A DNA stretch of 64,000 nucleotides from Rubrivivax sp. (GTDB taxonomy: Bacteria > Pseudomonadota > Gammaproteobacteria > Burkholderiales > Burkholderiaceae_C), in NCBI GenBank assembly GCA_030680415.1, contig JAUXVE010000077.1, positions 20,098 to 84,097 on the forward strand. The letters run 5' to 3'. Shown piece by piece: positions 36,553-47,217 of the stretch. Numbering within the stretch: position 1 is the first letter of the stretch; every line of letters starts with the position of its first letter. The notes beneath the pieces were generated by a model. The model did no database searches. It worked only from the letters and a program-made list of their open reading frames with translations, and was not told the DNA's origin. The translations under genes were made by a program, and so were the position numbers.

Positions 36553-37779
36553 GTGCAAGCCCCTCCCCGCCCGATCCCCAACCCCGTGCGTTCGATCTTC
36601 GAGACGACGCTGCGCGAGGACTCGGTCATCGTCAACATCGGCCCCTCGCACCCGGCCACGCACGGCACGGTGCAGATCATTGCCGAACTCGACGGCGAGC
36701 GTGTGCTGCGCAGCGACGTGCACTGCGGCTATCTGCACCGCGGTTTCGAGAAGGAATGCGAGGACCACACCTGGCACAACCTGATCCCGTACGTGGACCG
36801 GCTCAATTACGTGTCGGCGCTGATCAACGACTTTGCCTACTGCGAAGGTGTCGAGACGCTGATGGGCGTGCAGATCACGCCGCGCTGTCGCTACTTGCGC
36901 ACGCTGCTGTCCGAGTACTCCCGGCTGGTGGACCACCTCACCTGCCTGGCCGCCGGACTGATGGAACTGGGCGCGATGACGGCGTTCCTGTATCTGGTGA
37001 TGATCCGCGACTACATGTACGAGCACCTGGCCGCGCTGACCGGCGCCCGCGTGACCTACACCTACGGCCGCATCGGCGGCCTGGCGCGCGACCTGCCCGA
37101 TGGCTGGCTGAAGCGGCTGGAGGAGATCCTGAAGCAGTACGAGGTGTTCATCGCCCGCGTGCATGGGCTGGTCGACCGCAACCGCATCTTCATCGACCGC
37201 ATGCGCGGCGTCGGCGTCATCAGCACGGCCGACGCGCTGAGCTACGGCTACACCGGCGTCATCCTGCGCTCCACCGGCGTGCCGCGCGACCTGCGCAAGG
37301 ACATGCCCTACCTCGCCTATGCCGAACTCGACTTCGACGTGCCGGTGGGCATCAAGGGCGACAACTACGACCGCTACTACGTGCGCATGCGCGAGATGGA
37401 CGAGTCCGTCTACATGATGCGGCAGCTGATGGAGATGCTGCCCGAAGGACCGATCAACGTCGACGACCGTCGCTGCACCTTCCCGGACAAGCCGCTCGTC
37501 TATTCCGAGATCGAGTCGCTGATCAACCATTTCAAGCTGGTGATGGACGGGCCGGGCGTGCCCGCCGGCGACGCCTACAGCGCACACGAGGCGCCCAATG
37601 GCGAACTGGGCTTCTACCTCGTCAGCAGCGGTGGCGGTGTGCCGTACAAGGTGCATTGCCGGGCGCCGAGCTTCGTGCACATGGGCGGCGTGCACCTGAT
37701 GATCAACGGCGGCCAACTGGCCGACATCGTGCCCACCTTCGGCTCGATCAACATGATCGGCGGGGAGTGCGACCGGTGA
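36553..37779 (+). CDS. nuoD: NADH-quinone oxidoreductase subunit D
   Basis: Quinone-site subunit of 408 residues derived from the large hydrogenase subunit. GPSHPATHGTVQIIAELDGE holds the conserved His-Pro-x-x-His of the Q-binding loop. The C-terminus ends FGSINMIGGECDR, typical for NuoD. The start is GTG 36553; the open frame before it overlaps nuoC in another frame. Quinone reduction takes place between this subunit and NuoB. Confidence 0.93.
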   Translation: MQAPPRPIPNPVRSIFETTLREDSVIVNIGPSHPATHGTVQIIAELDGERVLRSDVHCGYLHRGFEKECEDHTWHNLIPYVDRLNYVSALINDFAYCEGVETLMGVQITPRCRYLRTLLSEYSRLVDHLTCLAAGLMELGAMTAFLYLVMIRDYMYEHLAALTGARVTYTYGRIGGLARDLPDGWLKRLEEILKQYEVFIARVHGLVDRNRIFIDRMRGVGVISTADALSYGYTGVILRSTGVPRDLRKDMPYLAYAELDFDVPVGIKGDNYDRYYVRMREMDESVYMMRQLMEMLPEGPINVDDRRCTFPDKPLVYSEIESLINHFKLVMDGPGVPAGDAYSAHEAPNGELGFYLVSSGGGVPYKVHCRAPSFVHMGGVHLMINGGQLADIVPTFGSINMIGGECDR

Positions 37780-37783
37780 AACG

Positions 37784-37876
37784 ATCCCCCCCGAAGCGCC
37801 TGCGGCGCCTCCCCCCCAGGGGGGCGACGCCGGTGGACCGGCGAAGCCGGATCCACGGCGTCTGCTTGATCGGCGG
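37784..37876. repeat. GC-rich intergenic hairpin repeat between nuoD and nuoE
   Basis: The 121-bp gap contains a mosaic of hairpins: a C7-A-G6 stem near 37810-37824 and CCGGCGAAGCCGG near 37838-37851. This kind of C-run/G-run block is a recurrent intergenic repeat in Burkholderiales genomes. No gene is present. Confidence 0.6.
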
Positions 37877-37900
37877 CATGCGTGGACCGCGGGCAGCACC

Positions 37901-38368
37901 ATGAAGCACCTGATTCCCGAGTTCGACAAGACGCGCAGGCGCTACCCCGCGGGCGCCGCGTCTTCGCTCGTGCTGCCTTGCCTGCGCCGCATCCAGGAGG
38001 ACCGCGGTTTCGTCGCCGACAGCGACATCGCCGAGCTGGCCGCCTACATCCCGGTGCCGCGCATCCAGATCGAGGAGGTGCTGTCGCATTACACGCAGTT
38101 CCGCCGCGCACCGATCGGGCGCTGGCACCTGCAGGCCTGCCGCAACCTGTCGTGCTCGATGCGCGGCGCCGAGGGCGTGATCGAGCACCTCAGCCGCAAG
38201 CTCGGCATCGAGCCGGGCCAGACCACGGCCGACGGCCGCTTCACGCTGAGCACGGTCGAGTGCCTGGGCTCGTGCGGCACGGCGCCGGTGGTGATGGTCA
38301 ACGATGCGTATCACGAGAACATGAGCCCGACGCGGCTGGACGCGCTGATCGAGGATCTCGGCAAATGA
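37901..38368 (+). CDS. nuoE: NADH-quinone oxidoreductase subunit E (cluster N1a)
   Basis: Thioredoxin-fold [2Fe-2S] subunit of 155 residues. Cluster ligands are the cysteines in QACRNLSCSMRG and in ECLGSCGTAPVVMVND. It begins with the helical region that packs on NuoF. It is flanked on both sides by GC-rich repeats, the only gaps of note in the operon. No clear ribosome site precedes the ATG. Confidence 0.92.
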   Translation: MKHLIPEFDKTRRRYPAGAASSLVLPCLRRIQEDRGFVADSDIAELAAYIPVPRIQIEEVLSHYTQFRRAPIGRWHLQACRNLSCSMRGAEGVIEHLSRKLGIEPGQTTADGRFTLSTVECLGSCGTAPVVMVNDAYHENMSPTRLDALIEDLGK

Positions 38369-38379
38369 ACCGAGCGCAG

Positions 38380-38443
38380 AGCCGCCTCAAGCCGGTTCGC
38401 TCCCCCTCGGGGGGGCCGGCGCGGCACGCGCCGTTGGGGGTCC
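38380..38443. repeat. GC-rich intergenic hairpin repeat between nuoE and nuoF
   Basis: The 79-bp gap holds a second block of the same type as the one before nuoE: a CCCCCTCGGGGG hairpin near 38402-38413, then CCGGCGCGGCACGCGCCG. The two blocks bracket nuoE. Confidence 0.6.
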
Positions 38444-38447
38444 AATC

Positions 38448-39750
38448 ATGACCGGCCGCAAGCTCATCATGACCTTCCCGGTCATGCCGACCTCGCACCT
38501 GCTGACCGAGGTCCGCTCGCGCGGCGGCTACGAGACGCTGGCCAAGGTGCTGCGCGAGATGCGCCCGGAGCAGGTCACCAAGGAGGTCGTCGCTTCCGGC
38601 ATCCTCGGCCACGGCGGTGCGGCCTTTCCCGCCGGCCGCAAGTGGGGCGTCATCAGGCTCAACGACGGGCAGCCGCACTTCCTCTGCGCCAACGCCGACG
38701 AAGGCGAGCCCGGTACCTTCAAGGACCGCTGGATCCTGGAGAACGCGCCGCACCTGCTGCTGGAGTCGATGCTCATTGCGGCTTATGCGCTGCAGGTGCG
38801 CAACGCCTTCGTCTACATCCGCGGCGAGTTCGACCTGCCCTACCGGCGCCTGGCCGCAGCGGTGGAAGAGGCCTACGAAGCGGGCCTGTTCGGCGAACGC
38901 ATCCTGGGCACCGACTTCTCCTGCGACATCGTGGTCTACCGCGGCGCCGGCTCCTATGTCTGCGGCGAAGCCTCGGCGCTGATCACCTCGATCGAGGGCA
39001 AGAAGGGCTACCCGCGCAACCGCCCGCCGCGCCTGACGGTGCGCGGCCTGTTCCAGCGGCCCACGGTCATCAACAACGTCGAGACGCTGGCCAACGTGAC
39101 CGCCATCGTGGCGCAGGGCGGCGAGGCCTTCCGCGAGGTCGGCACCGCCAAGAGCCCGGGTACGCAGCTGGTCTCGATCTCGGGCCACGTGCAGCGCCCG
39201 GGGGTCTACGAGGTCGAATACGGCTACCCGCTGGCCAAGTTCATCTACGAGGACTGCGGCGGTGGCCTCGACGGCAGCAAGATCAAGTGCATCGTCCCGG
39301 GCGGCATCTCGACCAAGGTGCTGACGGCCGCCGAGATCGAGCCGCTGACCTACGACCACGCCAGTCTGGCCGGTGCCGGGTCGGGCGTCGGCTCCGGCGG
39401 CATGGTGGTCATCGCCGAAGGGACCTGCATGGTGCGCCTGCTGCAGATCCTGCTGCGCTTCTATCACCATGAATCGTGCGGCCAATGCACACCCTGCCGC
39501 GAAGGCATGGGCTGGATGCACCGCATCATCGACCGCATCGTGGCCGGCGCGGGCCGCCCGGAAGACATCGACCAGCTCATCCGCATCTCCAAGGCCAACG
39601 ACGGCACGACGATCTGCGGCATGGGCGACGCCGCGGGCTACGCCACGCTGGGCATCATCGCCAAGTACCGCGACGAGTTCGAGTACTTCATCGAACACAA
39701 GCGCTCGCGGCTCGCAGGCCGGCTCGAAGTGGCGGGCGAGGTGGCTGCTC

Positions 39751-39758
<8 letters not shown>
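38448..39758 (+). CDS. nuoF: NADH-quinone oxidoreductase subunit F (FMN, cluster N3)
   Basis: NADH-binding flavoprotein subunit of 436 residues. GHGGAAFPAGRKWGVI is the NADH/FMN-binding Gly-rich region; FLCANADEGEPGTFKDRWIL and YVCGEASALITSIEGKKGYP are typical. The N3 cluster cysteines are in HESCGQCTPCREGMGW and TTICGMGD. It overlaps nuoG by 8 bp. The product is the electron entry point of the complex. Confidence 0.95.
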
Positions 39759-41213
<1,455 letters not shown>

Positions 41214-41217
<4 letters not shown>

Positions 41218-42362
41218 CCCAGGACCTGGTCGTCTACGCGGTCTTCATCCTCTATGCGGTGGGCATGCTGATGGGCTTCGGCACCGTGCTCACGTGGGTC
41301 GAGCGCAAGCAGGCGGCGGTGATGTCCGACCGCATCGGTGCCAACCGGGCTTACGTGCGCATCCCCTTCACGCAGATCAAGCTCGTCTGGTGGGGTCTGT
41401 TCCACGGCATTGCCGACGGCATCAAGATGCTGGTGAAGGAAGACTTCAAGCCCCGCACCTACGACTGGTATGCCTACGCGGTGGCGCCCTGGGTGGTGTT
41501 CACGCCGGTGCTGCTCGTCTTCGGCGTCATCCCCTTCGGCGGCATGCTGGACCCGGGGCTTCTGTTCCCCTCGCTCGCGGAGTGGTTCGACGGCCGCACC
41601 TACCCGATGCAGATCGCGCAGATCGACGCCGGGCTGCTGATCGTCTTTGCCTTCAGCGGCCTGACGATCATCGGTGCCATGCTCGCCGGCTGGTCGTCGG
41701 CGAACAAGTTCTCGCTGCTCGGCGGCCTGCGTGCGGGCTCGCAGATGATTTCGTACGAGCTGGTCATGGGCCTGACCGTGCTGGGGCTGATCCTGATCTA
41801 CGGCACGGTGGACCTGGACGCGATGGTGCGCCAGCAGTCGGGCATGGTGCTGGGCGGCCTGCCCGCATGGGGGGTGGTGCTGCAGCCCTTCGCGGCCGTG
41901 CTCTTCCTGACCGCCGCCATCGCCGAGAACAAGCGCATCCCCTTCGACCTGCCCGAGGCCGAGTCCGAACTCATCGCCGGCTACTTCACCGAGTACAGCG
42001 CGATGAAGATGGGCCTGTTCATGTTCGCCGAGTTCATCGAGATCGCGATCATCGGCGCCCTGTTCACGACGCTGTTCCTGGGCGGCTACAACCTGCCGTA
42101 CATGACCGACGCGGGCTTCACCTTCCCCTGGGGCAGCGTCGTCGAGATGAGCCACGGTGCGGTGGTGGTGACGCAGGTGCTGACCTTCCTCGTCAAGATG
42201 CTGCTCGTCTGCAGCTTCCAGATCCTGATCCGCTGGACGCTGCCGCGCTTCCGCTACGACCAGGTGCTGGCCTTCGCCTGGAAGTTCATGCTGCCGCTGG
42301 CGCTGGTCAACCTGGTCGTCACCGCGGTCGTCGTGTGGTCGCATCAGGGGGGGCTGCAGTGA
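41214..42362 (+). CDS. nuoH: NADH-quinone oxidoreductase subunit H
   Basis: Membrane-arm subunit of 382 residues linking the Q site to the proton channels. The conserved loops ERKQAAVMSDRIGANRAYVR and AENKRIPFDLPEAESELIAG, with the acidic residues needed for coupling, are present. About eight helices. The ATG overlaps the nuoG stop (ATGA). Confidence 0.95.
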
Positions 42363-42946
42363 AGACGCCCTACAAGCGCAAGAGCTACTGGAACGAGCCC
42401 ACGCTGACGCTGTGGGAACGGGCCTACCTGCCCGAGATCCTGCGCGGCATGGCCATCACCAGCGGCGTCTTCCTGCGCAACATGCGGCGCTGGATCACCG
42501 GCAAGAAGGGCGCGCTGACCACCTACTACCCGGAAGAGACGCGCTGGGACTACGCGCCGCTGAACCGCGGCAAGCACGTGCTGACGATGCGGCCCGACGG
42601 CAAGCCGCAGTGCATCGCGTGCAACATGTGCGCCACCGTGTGCCCGGCCAAGGTGATCGAGATCGAGGCCGGTTTCGACCCCAGCGACACCGCGCACCCC
42701 AAGTTCCCGCTGCGCTTCGAGATCGACTACTCGCGCTGCATCTTCTGCGGCCTGTGCGTCGAGGCCTGCCCCGAGGACGCCATCCGCATGGCCAAGGAGG
42801 TGCCCGGCCTGCCGGCCGAGGACCGGCACCAGATGTGGCTGACGCTGGACGAGATGATGAGCTGGCAGCCGCAGAGCGACGTCGCCAAGCCCTACCCCGC
42901 GGCCGGCGCGCCCAAGACTGGCGGCATCACCGGGGGCACCGAATGA
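42359..42946 (+). CDS. nuoI: NADH-quinone oxidoreductase subunit I (clusters N6a/N6b)
   Basis: Ferredoxin-like subunit of 195 residues, some 30 longer than the usual betaproteobacterial NuoI (about 163). Two 4Fe-4S motifs are clear: QCIACNMCATVCPAKVIE and RCIFCGLCVEACPEDAIR. The extra length is mainly a C-terminal tail ending KTGGITGGTE. Start GTG 42359, overlapping the nuoH stop. Confidence 0.93.
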   Translation: MKTPYKRKSYWNEPTLTLWERAYLPEILRGMAITSGVFLRNMRRWITGKKGALTTYYPEETRWDYAPLNRGKHVLTMRPDGKPQCIACNMCATVCPAKVIEIEAGFDPSDTAHPKFPLRFEIDYSRCIFCGLCVEACPEDAIRMAKEVPGLPAEDRHQMWLTLDEMMSWQPQSDVAKPYPAAGAPKTGGITGGTE

Positions 42947-43488
42947 TCGAAACCTTCCTGCAAAGCCTGGACACGCTGCTGCTGGTCGTGTTCGCCCTGT
43001 GCGCCCTCGTGGGGGCGGCGCTGATGATCGTGCTGCGCCAGCCCATGCGCGTGGCCATCGCGCTGATCTCGACGATGATCTTCCTGGGCGGCATCTACGG
43101 TCTGCTGGGAGTGCACTTCATCGCTGCGTTCCAGGTCCTGATCTACGTCGGCGCGGTGATGCTGTTCATGGTCTACGTGATCATGCTGCTGGAGGTGCGC
43201 GAAGCCACCGAGGCGAAGTACTCGCGGCTGCTGTGGCCTGGCCTGGCGGGCTTCGTGCTGCTCGTCGGCACCATCGGCATCAGCGTCTGGCGCAGCACGC
43301 CGCCGCCCGCGCCCGCGGCTGCGCCCGGCGGCGCGACATTCGGCATCTCGCAGTTCGCGGCCTCCTTCCTCAACCAGTACTGGCTGCACTTCGAGCTGAC
43401 GTCGGTGCTGCTGCTGGCGGCCGTGGTGGCCGCGGTGGCCGTCATCAAGGTCAGCCGCAGGGCCGACAGCAAGAGACGCCATGGATAA
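42943..43488 (+). CDS. nuoJ: NADH-quinone oxidoreductase subunit J
   Basis: Membrane subunit of 181 residues with five helices. The segment FQVLIYVGAVMLFMVYVIML contains the pi-bulge helix 3 of NuoJ. The last loop is rich in Pro/Ala. It overlaps nuoI by 4 bp and nuoK by 8 bp. Confidence 0.92.
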   Translation: MIETFLQSLDTLLLVVFALCALVGAALMIVLRQPMRVAIALISTMIFLGGIYGLLGVHFIAAFQVLIYVGAVMLFMVYVIMLLEVREATEAKYSRLLWPGLAGFVLLVGTIGISVWRSTPPPAPAAAPGGATFGISQFAASFLNQYWLHFELTSVLLLAAVVAAVAVIKVSRRADSKRRHG

Positions 43489-43783
43489 GACCCAGCTCCT
43501 GCTCGGCCTGGCCGTGGCGCTGTTCGCGCTCGGGTTGCTGGGCGTGATCGTGCGCCGCAACGTGCTCGTGATGCTGATGTGCCTGGAGCTGATGCTCAAC
43601 GGCGTCATCCTCAGCCTGGTCACCTTCGCCTACCAGACCGCCACCACCGTCGGTGCGGTGCTGGTGTTCCTGATCTTCGTCGTGGCCACGGCCGAGATCG
43701 CCTTGGCGATCCCCATCGTGCTGCTGCTCGTGCGCGACAAGCGCACGTTGAACCTCGACGCCTACAACGAGCTGAAGGGCTGA
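43481..43783 (+). CDS. nuoK: NADH-quinone oxidoreductase subunit K
   Basis: Membrane subunit of 100 residues with three helices. The two buried glutamates needed for proton movement are in LMCLELMLNGVIL and VVATAEIALAIPIVLLL. Length is normal for NuoK. Confidence 0.94.
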   Translation: MDKTQLLLGLAVALFALGLLGVIVRRNVLVMLMCLELMLNGVILSLVTFAYQTATTVGAVLVFLIFVVATAEIALAIPIVLLLVRDKRTLNLDAYNELKG

Positions 43784-43784
43784 A

Positions 43785-45677
43785 GTGCTCACGCTGATCG
43801 TCCTGCTTCCGCTGCTGGGTTTCGTGCTCAACGGCGTGCTGGCCACCCGGTTGGGCGGCAACCGCGTCGGCAAGCCCTTCGTCATCGCCGTCGGCTGTGG
43901 CCTGCCGCTGCTGGCTTTCGTGCTGGTGGTCAATCTCCTGATCGACCTGCAGGACCGCGGCTGGGTGCCGCTGGTCGAGACGGCCTACCGCTGGGCGACG
44001 GTGGGCGACAGCCCCTTCGAGATCGCCTTCTACTTCGACCGCCTGAGCGCCGTGATGGCGCTCGTCGTCACCGGTGTGGGTTCGGTGATCCACATCTATT
44101 CGGTCGGCTACATGGCGCACGACAAGAGCTTCGGCCGCTTCTTCGCCTACCTGAACCTGTTCCTGTTCTTCATGCTGTTGCTGGTGCTGGGCCGCTCGCT
44201 GCTGGTGCTGTTCGTCGGCTGGGAGGGCGTGGGGCTGGCCTCCTACCTGCTCATCGGCTTCTGGTACGACGACCTGGTCAATGCGAGAGCAGGCAAGAAG
44301 GCCTTCATCACCAACCGCATCGGCGACGCCGGCTTCCTGCTCGGCATGTTCCTGCTCTTCCAGGCCCTGGGCACGCTGGACATGGACCGCATCAACACCG
44401 CCTTCGCCTTCACCGGCGCTTCGGCGCCGGCCGTCTCGGCCAGCCTGGTCGGCATCCTGCTCTTCATCGGCGCCACCGGCAAGTCGGCGCAGATTCCGCT
44501 GCACGTGTGGCTGCCCGACGCGATGGCCGGCCCGACGCCGGTGTCGGCGCTGATCCACGCTGCGACGATGGTGACCGCCGGCGTCTACCTGGTGGCGCGC
44601 ATGTCGGGCGTGTACCTGCAGGCGCCCGAGGCCTCGATGGTGATCGCCGTCGTCGGCGTGGCCACCGCCTTCTTCGCCGCCACGGTGGCCATGGTGCAGA
44701 CCGACATCAAGAAGGTGCTGGCCTACTCCACCGTCTCGCAACTCGGCTTCATGTTCCTGGCGCTCGGCGTCGGTGCCTACGGCGTGGCGATCTTCCACGT
44801 CGTCACGCACGCCTTCTTCAAGGCCTGCCTGTTCCTCGGCGCCGGCAGCGTGATCCATGCGCTGGGCGGCGAGCAGGACCTGCGCAAGATGGGCGGCCTG
44901 GCACGCCGCATCCCCGTCACCTTCGTCACCTTCGCGGTGGCCACGGCCGCCATTGCCGGCGTGCCGCCGCTGGCCGGGTTCTTCTCCAAGGACGAGATCC
45001 TCTGGTTCGCCCTGGCCAGCACCAGCGGCGGTTCGGTGCTGCTGTTCGGCGTCGCGGCGCTGACTGCGCTGATGACGGCCTTCTACATGTTCAGGCTGCT
45101 GTGGCTGGCCTTCCTCGGCCGTTCGCGCATGGAAGCGAAGGTCGAGCAGCATGTGCACGAATCCCCGCTGTCGATGACCGGCGTGCTGATGCTGCTGGCG
45201 GTGCTGTCGGCCATCGGCGGCTTCTTCGCCGTGCCGCACTTCCTGGAGCCGCAGCTGGCGCTGCCGGCGACCCAGGAGTCCTGGCACTTCTTCCACAAGC
45301 CGCTGCTGGTGCTGTCGGTGCTGATCGCGCTGGCCGGGCTGGCCGGTGCGGCCTACGTCTACGGCGGGCCGCCGGCGCGCGCCGAGGCGCTGCGCGAGCG
45401 CTACGCCGGGCTGCACCGCTGGCTGTCGGGCAAGTACTTCATCGACGAGCTGTACGAGCGGCTCATCGGCCGCCCGCTGGTCTGGGTGTCGGACCACGTG
45501 TTCCTGCGCCTGGGCGACCGGCGCGTGCTCGACGGCACGCTCGACGGCATGGCCGCGCTGGGCCAGCGCGGCGCCGCCTTGCTGGGTCGCGTGCAGACCG
45601 GGCAGCTGCACCTCTATGCATGGCTGGTGCTGATCGGCGTCGTCGGCGCGCTGCTGTGGAGCTGGCGCCATGTTTGA
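43785..45677 (+). CDS. nuoL: NADH-quinone oxidoreductase subunit L
   Basis: Antiporter-like proton-pumping subunit of 630 residues with about 15-16 helices and the long lateral helix near the C-terminus. Characteristic segments are FVGWEGVGLASYLLIGFWYD (Glu of helix 5), IPLHVWLPDAMAGPTPVSAL and VTHAFFKACLFLGAGSVIHA. Start is GTG 43785. Confidence 0.95.
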   Translation: MLTLIVLLPLLGFVLNGVLATRLGGNRVGKPFVIAVGCGLPLLAFVLVVNLLIDLQDRGWVPLVETAYRWATVGDSPFEIAFYFDRLSAVMALVVTGVGSVIHIYSVGYMAHDKSFGRFFAYLNLFLFFMLLLVLGRSLLVLFVGWEGVGLASYLLIGFWYDDLVNARAGKKAFITNRIGDAGFLLGMFLLFQALGTLDMDRINTAFAFTGASAPAVSASLVGILLFIGATGKSAQIPLHVWLPDAMAGPTPVSALIHAATMVTAGVYLVARMSGVYLQAPEASMVIAVVGVATAFFAATVAMVQTDIKKVLAYSTVSQLGFMFLALGVGAYGVAIFHVVTHAFFKACLFLGAGSVIHALGGEQDLRKMGGLARRIPVTFVTFAVATAAIAGVPPLAGFFSKDEILWFALASTSGGSVLLFGVAALTALMTAFYMFRLLWLAFLGRSRMEAKVEQHVHESPLSMTGVLMLLAVLSAIGGFFAVPHFLEPQLALPATQESWHFFHKPLLVLSVLIALAGLAGAAYVYGGPPARAEALRERYAGLHRWLSGKYFIDELYERLIGRPLVWVSDHVFLRLGDRRVLDGTLDGMAALGQRGAALLGRVQTGQLHLYAWLVLIGVVGALLWSWRHV

Positions 45678-47217
45678 AGCCGGCCTGCTGAACCTGGTGT
45701 TGTTCCTGCCGCTGCTCGGCATCGGCCTGCTGCTGGTGTTGCCCGCCGGCCACCACGATCTCACGCGGCGCATCACGCTGGGCGTGATGGTGCTGCAGTT
45801 CGGGCTCACGGCGTGGCTCTACACGCAATTCGACAGCGCTGTGGCCGGCCTGCAGTTCGAGACCCGGCTGCCCTGGATCGCCGACTGGGGCGTGCACTAC
45901 CAGATCGGCCTGGACGGCTACAACATCCTGCTCGTCATGCTCACGGCCTTCCTGGGGCCGCTGGTGACCGCGGGCGCCTTCAGCGCCATCACCAGGGACG
46001 TGAAGCTGTTCTACGCGATGGTGTTCCTGATCCAGTTCGCGATGATGGGCACCTTCCTGGCACAGGATCTGTTCCTCTTCTACATCTTCTGGGAGACGAT
46101 GCTGATCCCGATGTTCCTCATGATCGGCATCTGGGGCGGCGAACGGCGCATCTACGCCACCATCAAGTTCTTCCTCTACACGGCCTTCGGCAGCATCCTG
46201 ATGCTGGCCGCGGTGATCTACCTCGTGTGGTCGCTGCAGACGAGCAGCGGTGTCGTGTCCTTCGCCTTTGCCGACCTCGTGCAGGCCCGGCTGCCGCTGC
46301 ATGTGCAGACCTGGCTGCTGGCGGCCTTTGCCTTGAGCTTCGCGATCAAGGTGCCGATGGTGCCGCTGCACACCTGGCTGCCCGATGCGCACGTGGAAGC
46401 ACCTACCGCGGGCTCGGTGATCCTGGCCGGCGTGCTGCTGAAGATGGGCACCTACGGCTTCATGAAACTGGGCTTCCCGCTGTTCCCCGACGCCACCCAC
46501 CTGTTCACGCCGGTGCTGATGACGCTGGCCGTGGTGAGCATCGTCTATGGCGCCTGCCTGGCGCTGGTACAGGACGACATCAAGAAGATCATCGCCTACT
46601 CCTCGATCAGCCACCTGGGCTACGTGATGCTGGGGCTGCTGAGCCTGGAACTCACCGGCATCCAGGGCGCGGTGATCCAGATGGTGAGCCACGGCCTGGT
46701 GGCCGCCGGCCTGTTCCTGATGGTGGGCATGATCTACGAGCGCTGCCACTCGCGCGAGCTGGCGGCCTATGGCGGGCTGGCCAAGCTGCTGCCGGTGTAT
46801 TCGGTGTTCTTCATGATCCTCACTCTGGCCTCGGTGGGGCTGCCCACCACGAGCGGCTTCACCGGTGAGTTCCTGGTGCTGCTGGGCGCCTTCACCGCCG
46901 CCTGGCCGCAGTACCAGGCGGGCCACAGCCTGCCGCTGGTGCTGGCGGTGGGGGCCGTGTCGGGCATCGTGCTCGGTGCCTTGTACATGCTGCGCTTCGC
47001 GCTCAGCTTCCTGTTCGGCGAAGCCAAGGCGCCGCACCTGAAGGAGCACGGGCTGGCCGACCTGAGCGGGCGCGAGAAGGCCATCCTCGGCCTCATCGTC
47101 GCCGCCGTTTTCGCGCTCGGCCTGTTCCCGGGTGATGCGATGCGCAAGACCGAGCTCGCGGCCAAGGCCTACCAGCAACTCGTCAGCAGCCCGCGGCTGC
47201 CCGGGAGCGCACCATGA
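45670..47217 (+). CDS. nuoM: NADH-quinone oxidoreductase subunit M
   Basis: Antiporter-like subunit of 515 residues with 14 helices. IFWETMLIPMFLMIGIWGGE carries the pumping Glu, VPMVPLHTWLPDAHVEAPTA and SISHLGYVMLGLLSLELTGI are typical. It overlaps nuoL by 8 bp and nuoN by 4 bp. Confidence 0.95.
   Translation: MFEAGLLNLVLFLPLLGIGLLLVLPAGHHDLTRRITLGVMVLQFGLTAWLYTQFDSAVAGLQFETRLPWIADWGVHYQIGLDGYNILLVMLTAFLGPLVTAGAFSAITRDVKLFYAMVFLIQFAMMGTFLAQDLFLFYIFWETMLIPMFLMIGIWGGERRIYATIKFFLYTAFGSILMLAAVIYLVWSLQTSSGVVSFAFADLVQARLPLHVQTWLLAAFALSFAIKVPMVPLHTWLPDAHVEAPTAGSVILAGVLLKMGTYGFMKLGFPLFPDATHLFTPVLMTLAVVSIVYGACLALVQDDIKKIIAYSSISHLGYVMLGLLSLELTGIQGAVIQMVSHGLVAAGLFLMVGMIYERCHSRELAAYGGLAKLLPVYSVFFMILTLASVGLPTTSGFTGEFLVLLGAFTAAWPQYQAGHSLPLVLAVGAVSGIVLGALYMLRFALSFLFGEAKAPHLKEHGLADLSGREKAILGLIVAAVFALGLFPGDAMRKTELAAKAYQQLVSSPRLPGSAP

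Noticed and set aside
43620..45809. 729-codon minus-strand frame opposite nuoL
   Set aside because: Antisense to a membrane gene; the His/Gln-rich product is an artefact of GC-rich codon usage.
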